Shown: in pieces, positions 11,821 through 23,285 of the stretch | Numbering within the stretch: the first letter of the stretch is position 1 | How the letters are laid out: every line of letters begins with the position of its first letter | DNA from: Phoronis australis | Lineage: Eukaryota; Phoronida; Phoronidae | Assembly: GCA_002633005.1 (NCBI GenBank) | Contig: NMRA01000160.1 | Location: forward strand, 309,337 to 373,336 | Reading direction: 5' to 3' | Length of the DNA stretch: 64,000 bases | The notes under the pieces: generated by a model | What the model was told of the DNA's origin: nothing | The model's database searches: none | What the model saw: the letters and a program-made list of their open reading frames with translations, nothing else | Made by a program: the position numbers and the translations under genes

Positions 11821-12023
11821 ATGGGCCTAGTCCAGCCCTCTGATGGGCCTAGTCCAGCCCTCTGATGGGCCTAGTCCCGCCCTCTGATGGGCCTAGTCCC
11901 GCCCTCTGATGGGCCTAGTCCAGCCCTCTGATGGTCCTAGTCCAGCCCTCTGATGGGCCTAGTCCCGCCCTCTGATGGGCCTAGTCCAGCCCTCTGATGG
12001 GCCTAGTCCAGCCCTCTGATGGG
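11821..12023. repeat. 22-bp minisatellite, nine full copies
   Basis: The unit ATGGGCCTAGTCCAGCCCTC plus TG is repeated nine times without indels (198 bp to 12018), then ends in a five-base partial unit. Units 3, 4 and 7 carry CCCGC in place of CCAGC, and unit 6 carries ATGGTCC. The scattered variants suggest copy-number turnover by unequal exchange or slippage. Confidence 0.97.
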
Positions 12024-12363
12024 TAGCTGGGATGTGTGTCAAGAAACTGTGGCTGAGATCTACTGACAGAGTGAAAATACGAAATTCGATGAGCTAAAGC
12101 TAGTCGCTGGTCAGCTCAGCTATGATTCACTTGAGACAGGCAGCTTAGCTCTTACCTATCTGTCCGCGCTGGCTCTAAGGTCAAGATTCGTTTTATTGTG
12201 ATGCAGTTTCGCAAATATACATTTTATTATGGTCATTCTTTGAATGAAGTTTTTAAAAAGATAAAGTCCCGAGCTTCCTGGCATAGTGCCTTTGGGGTTG
12301 TTTCAAAATCACTTGTTGAAACACGGCCGTTAGTCCAGTTTCTGGTGGCTGGGGAAAATGATA

Positions 12364-12751
12364 CAGTGTGTCCCAAAAATGGCTGGATTTCAAATTGAGT
12401 TTCCGTGGATCATTGCGCGGGCCTACTGCATGGTTACATCTTACTTTTAACGTGGGTGCATATGTCATGATGTGCTTTATCTATGTAGTACGCACGGGGT
12501 GTGAATGGCAAGCAAACGATTCAGTTTTGAAGAACAAAATTTCATTACGTAATACTACTGGAAACTAAAAACATCAGGGAAGTGCAAAGACAACCTTTCC
12601 AAGTTAATAAGCAATGAGTTTGATTTATTTATCTAAGAATTTAAAATTCTTTTTCGACCTATTTTTTGTGAATTTGAACCTTTAACCTAGTTCATAAGTT
12701 GATAAAAAATTTATTGTCATTTGAATCGTGAGAACATTTTGGGACACTTTG
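12364..12751. mobile_element. Candidate mariner-like MITE (388 bp)
   Basis: The ends are CAGTGTGTCCCAAAAATGG and, inverted, CAAAGTGTCCCAAAAT, both flanked by TA as expected for Tc1/mariner-type insertion. There is no transposase. A caution: the last 80 bp also take part in a diverged tandem duplication with 13010-13110, whose second copy lacks the terminal GGGACACTTTG, so the termini could be partly coincidental. Confidence 0.42.
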
Positions 12752-13310
12752 TAGAGCTGTCCGACATTCAGCAATATCCTTGAGACTTATTTCAAATAGA
12801 CAAACTAGTTTAATGTACTTTGCTATTTGGGGATCTGATGATAGATCGAATTTTACCAACGCCAGCCTGTAACCTGGTTGACTGAAGGATAGTCATTTCT
12901 TATAAGATTAGTTTCTAATTGTCAAAAATGCACCTATCCGTCAGTCGATTTTCGTAGAAATCAATCGATTCCATGAGCAATGCGTTTACCTTGATTTAAT
13001 GACTCAATTCGTTTTTGATCTTTTGTTTGTGAGTTTAAACGGCAAATCTTGTCAAAAAGCATGCATTTATTGCCATTTGAATTGTAAGCATTGTTCGTGA
13101 GAACTGTTCGAATTTCATGAATGCCTTTGAGAGGTATTTTAGAAAGACAAAAAACGTCCAAGTGTACTTTACTATTTAGGGATGGGATTATAGTTTTTTC
13201 AACTTCAGGCTGCAACTAAATTCACTGAAACATCATCAATTCTTAAAAAAATAGCTTCTAATTGTCAACAATCATCTATGAATCTATCGATTTTCGTAGA
13301 TACATAAACA
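12640..13310. repeat. Diverged direct tandem duplication, about 330-bp unit
   Basis: Segments at about 12640-12975 and 12990-13310 share an ordered series of blocks: TTTATTG-CATTTGAAT, GTGAGAAC, CCTTTGAG/CCTTGAG, TGTACTTT-CTATTT-GGGAT, CTTCTAATTGTCAA and CGATTTTCGTAGA. The blocks are in the same order and spacing with many substitutions and small indels, so the duplication is old. No coding content was recognised. Confidence 0.6.
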
Positions 13311-15593
13311 TGTAAATCAGAAAACCAACGAATTTGTTTATCAGAACGGAATGTAATAAGCAATTGAGTATGGTCATGACATACCATCGGTTGCCCTAGC
13401 CTTGGCCCAAAGCTGTACACTAAATATACAGGTCTGCGCCAATTTGGGTAAAAATAAAAAATATGACTCAAAATTAGATTAGTGTCATTAAAACTACTCT
13501 CTTCCTTGAGTAAACCGACTTATTTACCGGTGCTGGAAAAGTTTGGGTTCTGTCGTTAATCGGCTGCTGCTAAATTTATGATTACACTCTTTCACAGTGC
13601 TACGAAAGGTAGCACAGTGGAATGTTATTCAATATAGCTTCTCATTGGTTAAAGTAATGAAACCGACCTCAGAACATTCAGTCATTCCCATTGGTTGAAA
13701 TCTGGGAAACCCCCTCTCAGTTTAGTGTGATACGTAGTATGGCGACCACCTTGGACTTGAATAGTTGCAATTTATTAAAACGGTTGTGACGTAAACAAAA
13801 TCAGGGGAACTCCGATACAATGGCTTAAGCCCAAACAAGTACGGTTGCATGTGGTGACGATGTGATAGTACGGTTCCGACCTAGGCACGCGCATTGATGC
13901 CCACACACGGAATTTCCTGTGTCGTTCATCGATCATGCTGTCACAAGGTCACTTTTCAGTATAGGTGGGGGTGTGTCGATCTAGGGTAAGATTGCGATGC
14001 GTTCTTTTGAGTCGGCTTTTGGCGATTACGTCACCTGACCTTGACCAGATTCTTTTCCCCCTGATTCTTTTACCAACTGTTCTTCGCTGCCGGCACAAGG
14101 TTGCGTACATGTCACAACAAATTAGCGGAACTTTTTTTCATTTTGTTACAAGTTTTTAGTATTTTAATAACAACAAACCGAATTTTAGAACAAACCTTGC
14201 TGCTGCAAAGCTGTCATCATCTCCCGAAAGACGTCGCAAATTTTAGGAAATGGCACGTGCCTCGTGTCACGAGGGTGTTGTTTTTGAAAACGGACGACAC
14301 ACTCTTCTTTGGTACAAAAGGCGGCAAATTATGCTAGAAAGTGACGTTTATTTGTTTATTTTCCACTTAAAGGGCTGCAATGAACAAGATGAGTGTCGGT
14401 TGACTACCAAATTTTGTGTACAGCTCCGCGGATCCGTTATCTCTACATGTTGAAATAATTTTTACTACGAGGTGACGAACACATACCTCGGTAGTGAGCG
14501 GGCTGTGTGAAATTTTGGGGTCTAACACACAGTGAATACAATAGTCTTCATACAGCTATATTCGGTAACCAATCGACCGTTCAAGTTTACAGAACTGATT
14601 ATTGGCTGGCAGCTGGCTGCCTGGCTAGAGTCCGCACTGCCCACAGTCACACCAGTGTAAATTGGTGATACAGATTGGTAGCACCGACAAATTTTCGTCT
14701 GACGATGACTGGGTATCACTTTGTGTTGCCTCGAATCAAACAGGTATTCCTGGTGACCCAACATTTCACACTAAAATTTCTTATTCCGACAGTTTGAACA
14801 ACGCCACTAGACTGCACGCTAAAATAGAACATTGGCATTACCCCACCAAATACGCCACGAGAATCGGCGCTCCAAGTGGGTGATTATTTGAATTTCGTTA
14901 GAGAATATTCATGTATGTTTATTCTTTGCTGTTGAATTATTGTGAAGTTAATCAACGAATCTTAGAAAACCATGCATAATTTATTCATAATAAAATAAAT
15001 TTCCCCTTTAAAATGACTATGTAAACTAGTGTTGAAGAGCAAGATAGATTCTGAGTAGGCCATGTGGTTATTTCTGGAGTATTAATGTGATCTTTATTTA
15101 ATTCAAGATTTCACGAGCGTTCAACTTATTTGTACAAGGAAATCCTGCGCATTCTGCTGAGACAGTAACCGCCTGATCAGGTCAACGAAGATGACTCAAT
15201 TGGTTTATTCGCTCGCTAGACTATGGCTTAAGTTCCTCATAAGGACGAAATTCATGACTCACTATCGTTGGAAAAAAAATAGCGAATAATTTTCCTCAAC
15301 GAAATTACCAGATAATTTTCATCAAAAAGGAGTGAAGAACAATGGATATTTGAAGACAGAATTAAGAAGTACTTGACCCAGAGCTTCTTAAAAACGTTTT
15401 TCTCTAAATGTCTTGCACAAATGGATGAAGGTGTTCTTGTTAAAAATGTAAAATCTTGCATTAAAGTATCAACTATCACAATTGAAGTTGAAAATACAAT
15501 GTCATTCAGGACATTTTCTTTTAAAGTGCGCATTCAACCCACATTTCATGCCAAAATATCAATTATGTATTGGCGGCATATGCTCCTTTTTAA
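13311..15593. other. Intergenic, no supported gene
   Basis: Several 60-100 codon frames occur on both strands but none shows a domain or a splice-consistent context. A small hairpin (TGCTAC-GAAAG-GTAGCA) lies near 13599, and CCAAT-type motifs (ATTGGTT) occur near 13645 and 13690. Confidence 0.6.
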
Positions 15594-15656
15594 ATTGACC
15601 AATCGTAAGCTCCGCCCCCAAGTGAAAAGTCACGTGACACCCGACAAACAAACAAG

Positions 15657-15925
15657 ATGTCCGACAGAGGCAAGTATACCGTAGCTAAACGACGATGAGT
15701 GTTTTTTGCACTATCCAAAAACACTTCGGCAAGGACAACAGGCGATATTTTTCAGCAAAGAATTCTACGTTCATGATGTGGGAATTTGCAAAGGTGACGA
15801 TGAAAAAATAAGTATTAGAGGAAAAGTATTTCGGAGCCAGCGAAAATCCGAATAACCCCAAACGGGGTTCACCTTCACCTGACAAATAATAAGGCCACTG
15901 ATGCGATATGTTCATGTAAAGCTGG
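15657..15925 (+). pseudogene. SWIM-type zinc-finger exon remnant (copy A)
   Basis: Aligned with the better copy at 30816-31096, this retains the ATG, HDVGICKGDDEKIS, an FRSQRKSE stretch and ATDAICSCKAG near the end. CSCKAG is the CxC half of a SWIM zinc finger. Stops and frame changes near 15700 and 15858 disable it. The expected donor after GCTGG reads GCATGT rather than GTATGT. It lies just inside the left end of the TTAA-flanked element, so the gene belongs to the transposon. Confidence 0.5.
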
Positions 15926-17828
15926 GCATGTACTTTAAAGTGGGATTATCTGTACGATGCCATAGATTTCTGGATCTTTCGAAGAAATCAGTAAAGATTC
16001 ACCGATATTTTATTCTGTCGTCTGCTAAAATCCGCCAAATGAAAAGTAGGTCACAACTGGTGGGACTCCCCGAGTAAAGTAGGTCGTGTCGATAGCACTG
16101 TTTAGGATTTTCTTATCTTTGAACAAAATAGTGCGATTAAAAAACTCAGGTATATAGCTCAAGTACACACTCATCTTATCCAAGGAAAGCAGTTAGCTCC
16201 GGTAGGTCTAGGGTTGTGTTGAAGTCAAATTAATGCACGTAATTACACCATTAAGACATTTAAGTTAGGCTTACCTTCCGACGAACTTCGCATTTTTTGT
16301 AGTTTCACTGCATAAAGGTAGCTTGCAGTTATTTTTAAACGTAGCATGATCATTTAACTGTGGTACGGGTATAAAATGAGAAGTCTGATGCAGTGGCAAA
16401 AATGGCTATTTACAAAAATAACTCCAATTCTCTTTTAAAGACCTGGTCGCACGCGTTGTTAACCCTAATTACATGGTTAGATGATGTTATAAGGATCCAA
16501 GAAGTACCCACCCCATAACTAATACACAATCCGTACTCGAAAAAGTTTAAATGAACGCGCCACTCACGATTCGCAACCGAAGAACCACCGTCATTTTGAA
16601 CTTGCCGCGAACCCGGAAGTACAATTCATTCAGTAACCCAGGACGAGAAAACGCCGTCAGCGCGACCGGAGCAGTGCCTGCAAACGGGAATAAAATAATC
16701 GACAGCGCGCCTTAATTTTAATAAAATCAAAATACGGACAACTTTATCGAATTTGCTGAAGAAATGTGGCGAATAAATTTTGACGGAAATTATCTTGCCG
16801 GACTCGGGACCGCAGCCTATCGTACCCGGTGCGGATCGAGACCAGACACTGGCGAACGGTAAATGCATGCTGTTGCAAGCTGTTTTGTCGAAGTAAAATG
16901 TTCAAATCATAAATGCCGCATATATTCAAAGGTAGTTTCAGACACTTGCATGAAATTAAGGGCTGGTTAGTCCTGTGTCACACTGTCGCGGCAGACCTTA
17001 GCTAGCCTCAGTGCCAGCTACCAGTGAAGCTTGTTAGTAGGCCTATACAGCTTTACGGAATTCGTGCTTCTCTGACTGAGGCAGACCTTTTTCCAGTTCT
17101 CCAAATAGGGGCCTTGTTCGAGCACATAAGAATGACAAGTCCAATACAAAATGTTAACATAATAAGTAACTTAAAATGCACAATACTTTACAACATTTAG
17201 CATTACAAACACTATTCAACAGCAACAGTTTCCATGATATGAATGTGGACATACATGTAACTATTACTATGGTGACGGAATAGTGTTTCCTTACACCAGA
17301 ATTTGACAAGCATGATTAAAAAAATATAAAGTTACAAGGAACAAGACTTAGAGGCTTGAAGCTTCACAATCCAACATAGCTTATTTCTCCAACTAAGATT
17401 CATATTGTTGACTTGATAACCTAAATTAAGAAGCAATAAGTTACAAAATATGACGTGAAAGCAATTGGGACTTAAAATTTAGAAAAATATGAATCATTTT
17501 GTGACACCGAATCAATCCTTGAACAGCTGTTGACAGTCAAACAAAAAACCATTTCAAACTTATTTCAACTGTTTTTTTTAGCTTCGTGTAAGATCAACTG
17601 AATGGGAAATTTACAGTTAAATAATTAGAATATATCTTATATTTTTGCACAAAAACACGAAAATTGAACAAAGTTCCTTTTTTGTAGCAATGTTTGTCAA
17701 AATGTATCAACGTTAAATCTTCACAAATTTCGAAGTAGCCGATTGAACATGCCTTTCAGTTCAGCTAAAGTCGTCATGTCGGTGCCGCCAGAAATGAGAC
17801 GAAGTCAGTGGCGGATCTACGTTTTCAG

Positions 17829-18117
17829 NNNNNNNNNNNNNNNNNNNNNNNNNNNNNNNNNNNNNNNNNNNNNNNNNNNNNNNNNNNNNNNNNNNNNNNN
17901 NNNNNNNNNNNNNNNNNNNNNNNNNNNNNNNNNNNNNNNNNNNNNNNNNNNNNNNNNNNNNNNNNNNNNNNNNNNNNNNNNNNNNNNNNNNNNNNNNNNN
18001 NNNNNNNNNNNNNNNNNNNNNNNNNNNNNNNNNNNNNNNNNNNNNNNNNNNNNNNNNNNNNNNNNNNNNNNNNNNNNNNNNNNNNNNNNNNNNNNNNNNN
18101 NNNNNNNNNNNNNNNNN
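17829..18117. other. Assembly gap (289 N)
   Basis: The run of N sits inside hAT copy 2. The matching part of copy 1 (1260-2470) is about 1.2 kb, so the gap size may be an underestimate or the copy internally deleted. Frames drawn across it are meaningless. Confidence 0.95.
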
Positions 18118-18295
18118 ATGAAGCAGATAGACTCAAGTGGAAATACAAACCAGAATCAGTTTCTGTGCGCTCGTAGACCCTCTGCTGTACTGGGTAAATT
18201 TGGCATGTCCAAAAATGATTTCTATTTCGTTTTCATTGTACACAAGCATAAAAAACCGACATTATTACAAACTGAGTATAATTATAACTTATTAC

Positions 18296-18498
18296 CTGGG
18301 TGTTTCTCCAGGAATGTTGGTCCTATCTTTCTGTTGTCTAGACTGCCGAGGAATCTGTACATCGGGTCCAATGGTTTGATTCTCTTGGAACCATTCCACC
18401 CAAACATCTTCCACGTTTGTTCCCAACGCTTGCACTTCGTCAACTGCTGTGTCAATGAACTTGTACGCCTCCACAATGTCAGCATCTCGTTTCACAAC
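18296..18498 (-). pseudogene. hAT-type transposase exon (copy 2)
   Basis: The minus-strand frame contains DADIVEAYKFIDTAVDEVQ, VWVEWFQENQTIG and then IPRQSRQQKDRTNIPGETPR. This matches the conserved PR..RQ..R.N....p block of hAT transposases of the ZMYM/DUF4371 type. The frame ends at CCCAG|GTAATAAG, a good splice donor, so it is probably a true exon followed by an intron. Upstream a TGA closes the frame just before this exon. The rest of the protein, including the dimerisation domain, is either in the gap or lost. Confidence 0.65.
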
Positions 18499-21131
18499 TC
18501 AGTTGGCACTAAGCCCCCTGAGGTTACCAAGTCCATTAAAAAAACTTACAGCTTGCGCAACTAAATTTGATCCGTTCATCATGGACTACTTCAAACCTTG
18601 ACGATGTGTCCCAGGACCCATTTACACCTCTTGCAATTTTCGAAATAAACGTCCCAATGTCTGAACGCTTGAAACCCGAAGTACTAGCATCAAATAAATG
18701 CCCATGGTCATGGGCATTTCGTCGGCTAGGCCTTTCTGCGGAAATTCCTAGTATAGAAAACGGCAGTGGTGCTTATTGCAGGTAGAAAGACGGTAGGTGT
18801 TGAGGTCGGCACTAGGGCTCCTTAGGGGGCCCATTGATCATTGCACGAGTCTCGCAAGACTTTGTTGTGAAAACGCAGCCTCCCTGCAATTTTCTGGTAC
18901 TGTACACTGTTCGCGAATGCGGTCATTTCGTCAATGTGAGTGCCCCCTTGGTCATTCCTTGTATAGACATAACTTGTTAGAGTGCATCTTCAAACAGACT
19001 CGCGACCAGACCACGGCGCCCGCCACAAGCAATTCTTCGGAAAACGACTTTTTTCAAAAGTATTACATGTACATGTACACTGTATGATATTGCGCAAGAC
19101 AACTTTACTATACACCAGTCAAATTCGAGTTACAAACGTGTGGGGTGTAATAGGATGACACTGACGGCATGACAGATGAGGTAAAAACGTTGCACGTCAA
19201 TTCGCCTGAATATCAGAGTTGCGGCTCCACAGTATTTCCCCTAATCAAACCAAAACATACCTTATACTAAAGAAGCTAGTTACCTAAAGAAATCAGCTAC
19301 AGTGTATAGAGCTGCTCTTTCAGCGGTGGATCTATCCGTCTATAAGGCTTGGCTACTTCAGAAGTGTCGACGGAAGCGCGCGCACAATTGATCTCCGGGC
19401 TCTTGCCGATGAGCCACGAAGACTGGAAACGCGTTGATTTTCATAAAAACAATTCACAATGCAAAAAATATATTTTCAGATTGAACCCCCCCCCTCATTT
19501 TTTCCAAGTTTGTTTACTTGGGGTTTACACACGTTGGCTGTGCCGTTTTTGTTTTTCTGGAGCCGTTTTTTTAATTTTTGGGTCCTGGCCCGAGGGGGGG
19601 TTTAAACCCCCTGAACCCCCCCGTAGATCCGCCACTGGAAGTCGGCCAACGGGAATTGTGAGCACATTTATCATTTAATGAGTAACAACAAATTTGGTGA
19701 ACATTGTTGAATCGTGCAGAATAGTAAGTAAAGATAAGTCTAACTAAATTTCACCGTAATTTGTTGGCGAAAACAATTTACACAATGTTTTAAACTCGCA
19801 ACTTATCCCGCTGTCCTCCAATATGGCCGACGCGATCCAACAAAGTGACCCAAATTTCGCCACAGAAACTGCAATAACTTTACACTGCTTGCCCCGACTT
19901 TGATACTTTTTCGATTTTTACTGAGTAGAAGCCACTACCTTTCCGATGATAGCAAAGTACTTTTTCAAAACGAGAAAAAAAATCAAAACGAAAAAAATTG
20001 GTTCGACCCATATTGGTTCCTAGGTTCGACCGGCCTACGTAAGGAACTAAACACCAATGCTATTTTAAAATACTAAGTACGCGTAACATTCCAAAAAATT
20101 CAACGACCACTGACTACAAACTATTAATACACTACATATGCTAACTAATCTCAAGATATTACTAATTAAACAAAATAATGAAGACTTTTGGAGCAAGCGA
20201 TAGCACATTCAGTTACATGGAAAAAATGGCGGCGTTCAGGACAAGTTCCTGAACTGATGAGCCGGAAATGTGGGTACGGAAATAACCGATGACAGCCGGT
20301 AATTATACGCTCACAGAGAAGGGTCAAATACTGTTAAAAATCGCTTTTGGCAAGAAAGGCGAAAAGAACATAAAGAAAGGGTGTCGAAAATAAGATTTGA
20401 TGTAGTAAGTATTTTCGGATACTGGAACCACATAGGCATTTTGAGACCAGGTCTTTAAAGCTTCATAGACCTGTTGCATGAAACTGTCCCAAACAGAGAC
20501 TCAACTTAGTTCCCTAAGGCTAGTGCGTGTTTGTGTACTTGTGAAAACACCGATTGTCCTTTCTTATGCTGTTTTAATTTCATGTCTAAGTCAAGTTTTG
20601 GTTTTTATACATATCGAGATTGAACTCGACTTTGAATTCTCAATATTATCGAAAATGTGTAGGGATCTTTTTATGCAACGCTCCTAAATTTGGGACTAAG
20701 TCCTTATTTATTTTCATTTTCAGGGCTCAGTTTTTAGTTATATTACTAGCAAAATGTCAACAGTCAAACAGGAGCTCATAATAAAGATAAAATGCCACAG
20801 GGCACATAAATCTAAATATCATTTTGAACAACTTCAAATAGAACCCTCTCTAACTCAACAAGCAAAGTGTTTACCAGAGGTTCCCTTCAAAAAGTAATTG
20901 AACTGTTTTATTTTTTCGTGACAAGCGCTCTAACAAGGCTTTGAGTTCAGTAATCCAGTGCCCATCCCTGTGCCGATCGAATTTTGGAGAGAAGTTCAGT
21001 TGAACGCCAGCCTACGGGCATATGAATTACAAAAATGTACCTCTGCTACGAAACAAAACGATGTCTACAAGTCCAAATAACAGAAAAAACAATAAAAATA
21101 TAAAAAACAACAGTTTCCAGAATCTATATCG

Positions 21132-21440
21132 CTAGACCAATAGTACTGGGATCCAGAAGGTGCCCAAAGGCGGCCAGATGAGTGAAACTCCAGAGTCATT
21201 ATCAGATAGGACTGCACTGTAGCCACCAAACTGAAAAGTGTGCATCTTTGAACAAGTATATTTGTGTTTCACCTTCGAGTAATCAAGCAAACTTGCCAAG
21301 TTCAGCCGCTCCTGTGGCCGTTCGCACAGTTGGATACAAAATTTAAACCTTTCGACGTCACTTTTCGAGTATGAAGATGCCCAAAATGACGGGATATTAT
21401 TCTGGAGCTGCATAACGGCTTTCGGAATTACACACGCCAT
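21132..21440 (-). pseudogene. 102-codon frame carried by the outer TTAA element
   Basis: The frame starts at ATGGCGTGTGTAATTC and has no recognisable domain; it contains FWASSYSKSDVERFKF and NLASLLDYSKVKHKYTC. The corresponding part of the second element copy (about 31930-32260) aligns with the same ATG but is broken by stops. This could be an exon of a second transposon protein; the function is unknown. Confidence 0.3.
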
Positions 21441-21887
21441 GCCAACACCGTTTCAATCTCTTGAGCTATAGACTAAAATAAATTTTTCACGACAACGTGA
21501 CGACTTGGAAACGCAGACAAAGGTGTGTCAAGAATGCTGCGTTCTGATTGGTCAGTTAAGTCATCGGTCAATCAGGAGGTACTTTTTGGGCTTCAGAAAA
21601 GCGGGCTTTACAAGTTACATGTTATCACAAGGAACCATGAGCTCACTATGGCCACTTTTTCTCATCTCAGAAATGTCAGACAGCGCCCCTTTAAGTTTGT
21701 CATCCTAAAAATATCGGATAGTACCTCTTTAATACACCATGGTGACAGCGCGTGCGACACCAAGAAGTCAGTAACACATTGTATCCAAAGACAGTAACGG
21801 AGACTGCTTGGTCGCGCGTGAGGTCATTCAAACAACTTCGTTTTAGAATTACGCTGTGGGCTGAATGGTTCATCTAGTTTCGAGTAG

Positions 21888-22461
21888 TATAAGAATCAAT
21901 AAATCTATTACTGGACTTACGGTACGTGGAGATGGCTACGTTGCGTCCTCCTCTCGAGGACTTCATCAGGCCACTGAGTTGTCACGTGACTTGTCATGTG
22001 ATCTGTCGTACAGTTTCCGCGGGATTCTCTTCAGCGCCCTATCCCATGTCCTAGGTAATTGAAACCGCAGCCCTCCTGACTACTGAGGCTAGGATTCTCA
22101 GCAGTTTTTTAGTCACATGGTTTCCACAGACCACTCTTTCGCCATGGAAGATGTGAAGATCCTGGATAGAGAAGAAAATTGTTTTCGGAGAGGGGTCAAA
22201 GAAGCTATCCACGAGAGAATTGAGAATCCTAGCCTCAGTAGTCAGGGGGGCTGTGGTTTCACTTACCCAGGACATGGGATAGGGCGCTGAAGAGAATCCC
22301 GCGGAAACTGTACGACAGATCACATGACAAGTCACGTGACAACTCAGTGGCCTGATGAAGTCCTCGAGAGGAGGACGCAACGTAGCCATCTCCACGTACC
22401 GTAAGTCCAGTAATAGATTTATTGATTCTTATACTATGACCCAACTGGATGACTAAAAACA
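21888..22461 (+). mobile_element. Folded-back, 5'-truncated Penelope-like retroelement
   Basis: Two 213-bp arms (21888-22100 and 22221-22433) are inverted repeats of each other with few mismatches, around a 120-bp centre. The centre and start of the right arm encode EDVKILDREENCFRRGVKEA then a stop after about 35 more residues. This resembles the C-terminal end of the GIY-YIG endonuclease of Penelope-like elements (pattern KILDRE...R.VKEAI....PSLN). A near-identical 19/20-bp direct repeat (TTCATC-TAGTTTCGAGTAG) flanks the unit at 21869-21887 and 22462-22481, as expected for a target duplication. Inverted partial copies at the 5' end are known for Penelope elements. Confidence 0.62.
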
Positions 22462-22851
22462 TTCATCCTAGTTTCGAGTAGTTTTTAGCGTACAATATTA
22501 TTAAAGACGACTCCGTTGTTCGTGCAAGGATATTAACTTGGGATACTTAAGATAAAAAGGGATCAGCACCTACTTGTACGTTTATGGCGTGGACGCCTTT
22601 TCTGCAGACAAATGTTTGCTCATGCTGTTGTGGTGCCCGAATCGCTATCATTATTATTAACGACCCATCTACGCATCCCCCACCCGGGGAAAACCATTGA
22701 CTTGATGGAATTGCAATTGGTAAAGATCGATGTTGTCGGCCGAATTTGGAAGCGACAAGTCGGGTGAATTGTTGATTCCATTAGTTACTTTCGTGATCAT
22801 TCACGGTAGACTTAGCCACCCCTTAGCTATTGCCTACGGCTACGACAGTTT

Positions 22852-23007
22852 CAGGGGCGGATCCAGGATTTGAGTTTGGGGGGGTAGGGCAGAGTATTAT
22901 CCAGGATTTTCCCCGTAAGACATTCGTACCCTCGAAGTGCCAAATGGAATATGGGAGAATTTGGGAGGGGTCATGTCCCCCTTGCCCCCACCTTAAATCC
23001 GCCAATG
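22852..23007. mobile_element. hAT-like MITE, about 156 bp (copy 1)
   Basis: The termini are CAGGGGCGGATCCAGG and, inverted, CATTGGCGGATTTAAGG. The whole length aligns inverted with 46271-46425. The flanks AGTTT and CGTTT may be a decayed 5-bp target duplication. It is non-coding. Confidence 0.75.
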
Positions 23008-23285
23008 CGTTTGAAAACTGCCAATGTCGCAGAACCGCAGCGCAACTGATGCTCGTTGCACTATTGTGAGTGGATATACTCTGCGTGTTTCTCGTTCAAG
23101 ATCGTCTGCTAAAAAGCAGTATAAAGTGTCGACTGCATCCTGCATCCTTATCCATTCGGTAGCGCTCAACATACGAGTCGTAAATCGTAATGAAGTCGCT
23201 TTCGATAAACTCTGCTTTGGTTTTTTATTTATTCGCTGAGGAATGTGGAAGACGGCCATTTTGACAAACTTGAGATCGAATTAAG

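Larger units (their letters stand above)
17806..19637 (-). mobile_element. hAT-like DNA transposon, copy 2, innermost insertion
   Basis: Termini CAGTGGCGGATCTAC and GTAGATCCGCCACTG are perfect inverted repeats. The target duplication is GAAGT (17801-17805 and 19638-19642). The related element at 28124-30677 has the uninterrupted site near 28905-28930. The body matches 1-1260 in inverted orientation, with the transposase on the minus strand. It contains an assembly gap, so its true length is unknown. The 5-bp duplication is shorter than the 8 bp usual for hAT and fits only some hAT lineages. Confidence 0.82.
16439..20454. mobile_element. Inner TTAA-flanked DNA transposon, copy A (with hAT insertion)
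   Basis: It has exact 10-bp inverted termini, AGACCTGGTC and GACCAGGTCT, and TTAA on both sides (16435-16438, 20455-20458). With the hAT insertion 17806-19637 removed it is about 2.2 kb. It aligns inverted with 28124-30677, and its first 1.2 kb in direct orientation with 25119-25870. No intact gene is seen. A GC-rich stretch near 16600-16640 and ATGGCGGCG-type sequence near 20225 may be remnants of promoter and first exon. TTAA preference again suggests Kolobok or piggyBac. Confidence 0.8.
15594..21555. mobile_element. Outer TTAA-flanked DNA transposon, copy A, carrying two nested elements
   Basis: It is bounded by TTAA at 15590-15593 and 21556-21559. The ends are inverted repeats (ATTGACCAATCGTAAGC and, inverted, CTGACCAATCAGAACGC). 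Without the nested insertion (16439-20454) it aligns in direct orientation with 30753-32406, and that second copy has a single TTAA at the nested site. TTAA target sites point to a Kolobok-type or piggyBac-type element. Coding remnants are a SWIM-like exon at the left (15657-15925) and a minus-strand frame at 21132-21440. About 340 bp at 20465-20806 are extra relative to the second copy and may be a further insertion. Confidence 0.75.

Noticed and set aside
15373-15684. 103-codon plus-strand frame
   Set aside because: It overlaps an equally long minus-strand frame, runs across the left boundary of the outer TTAA element, and has no domain.
17743-18564. 273-codon frame spanning the first assembly gap
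   Set aside because: Most of it is unknown residues across N, and the readable part is antisense to the hAT transposase exon.
22051-22395. 114-codon minus-strand frame and its plus-strand mirror at 21865-22062
   Set aside because: The two frames encode the same peptide because they are the two arms of a palindrome; they are a consequence of the folded-back element, not genes.
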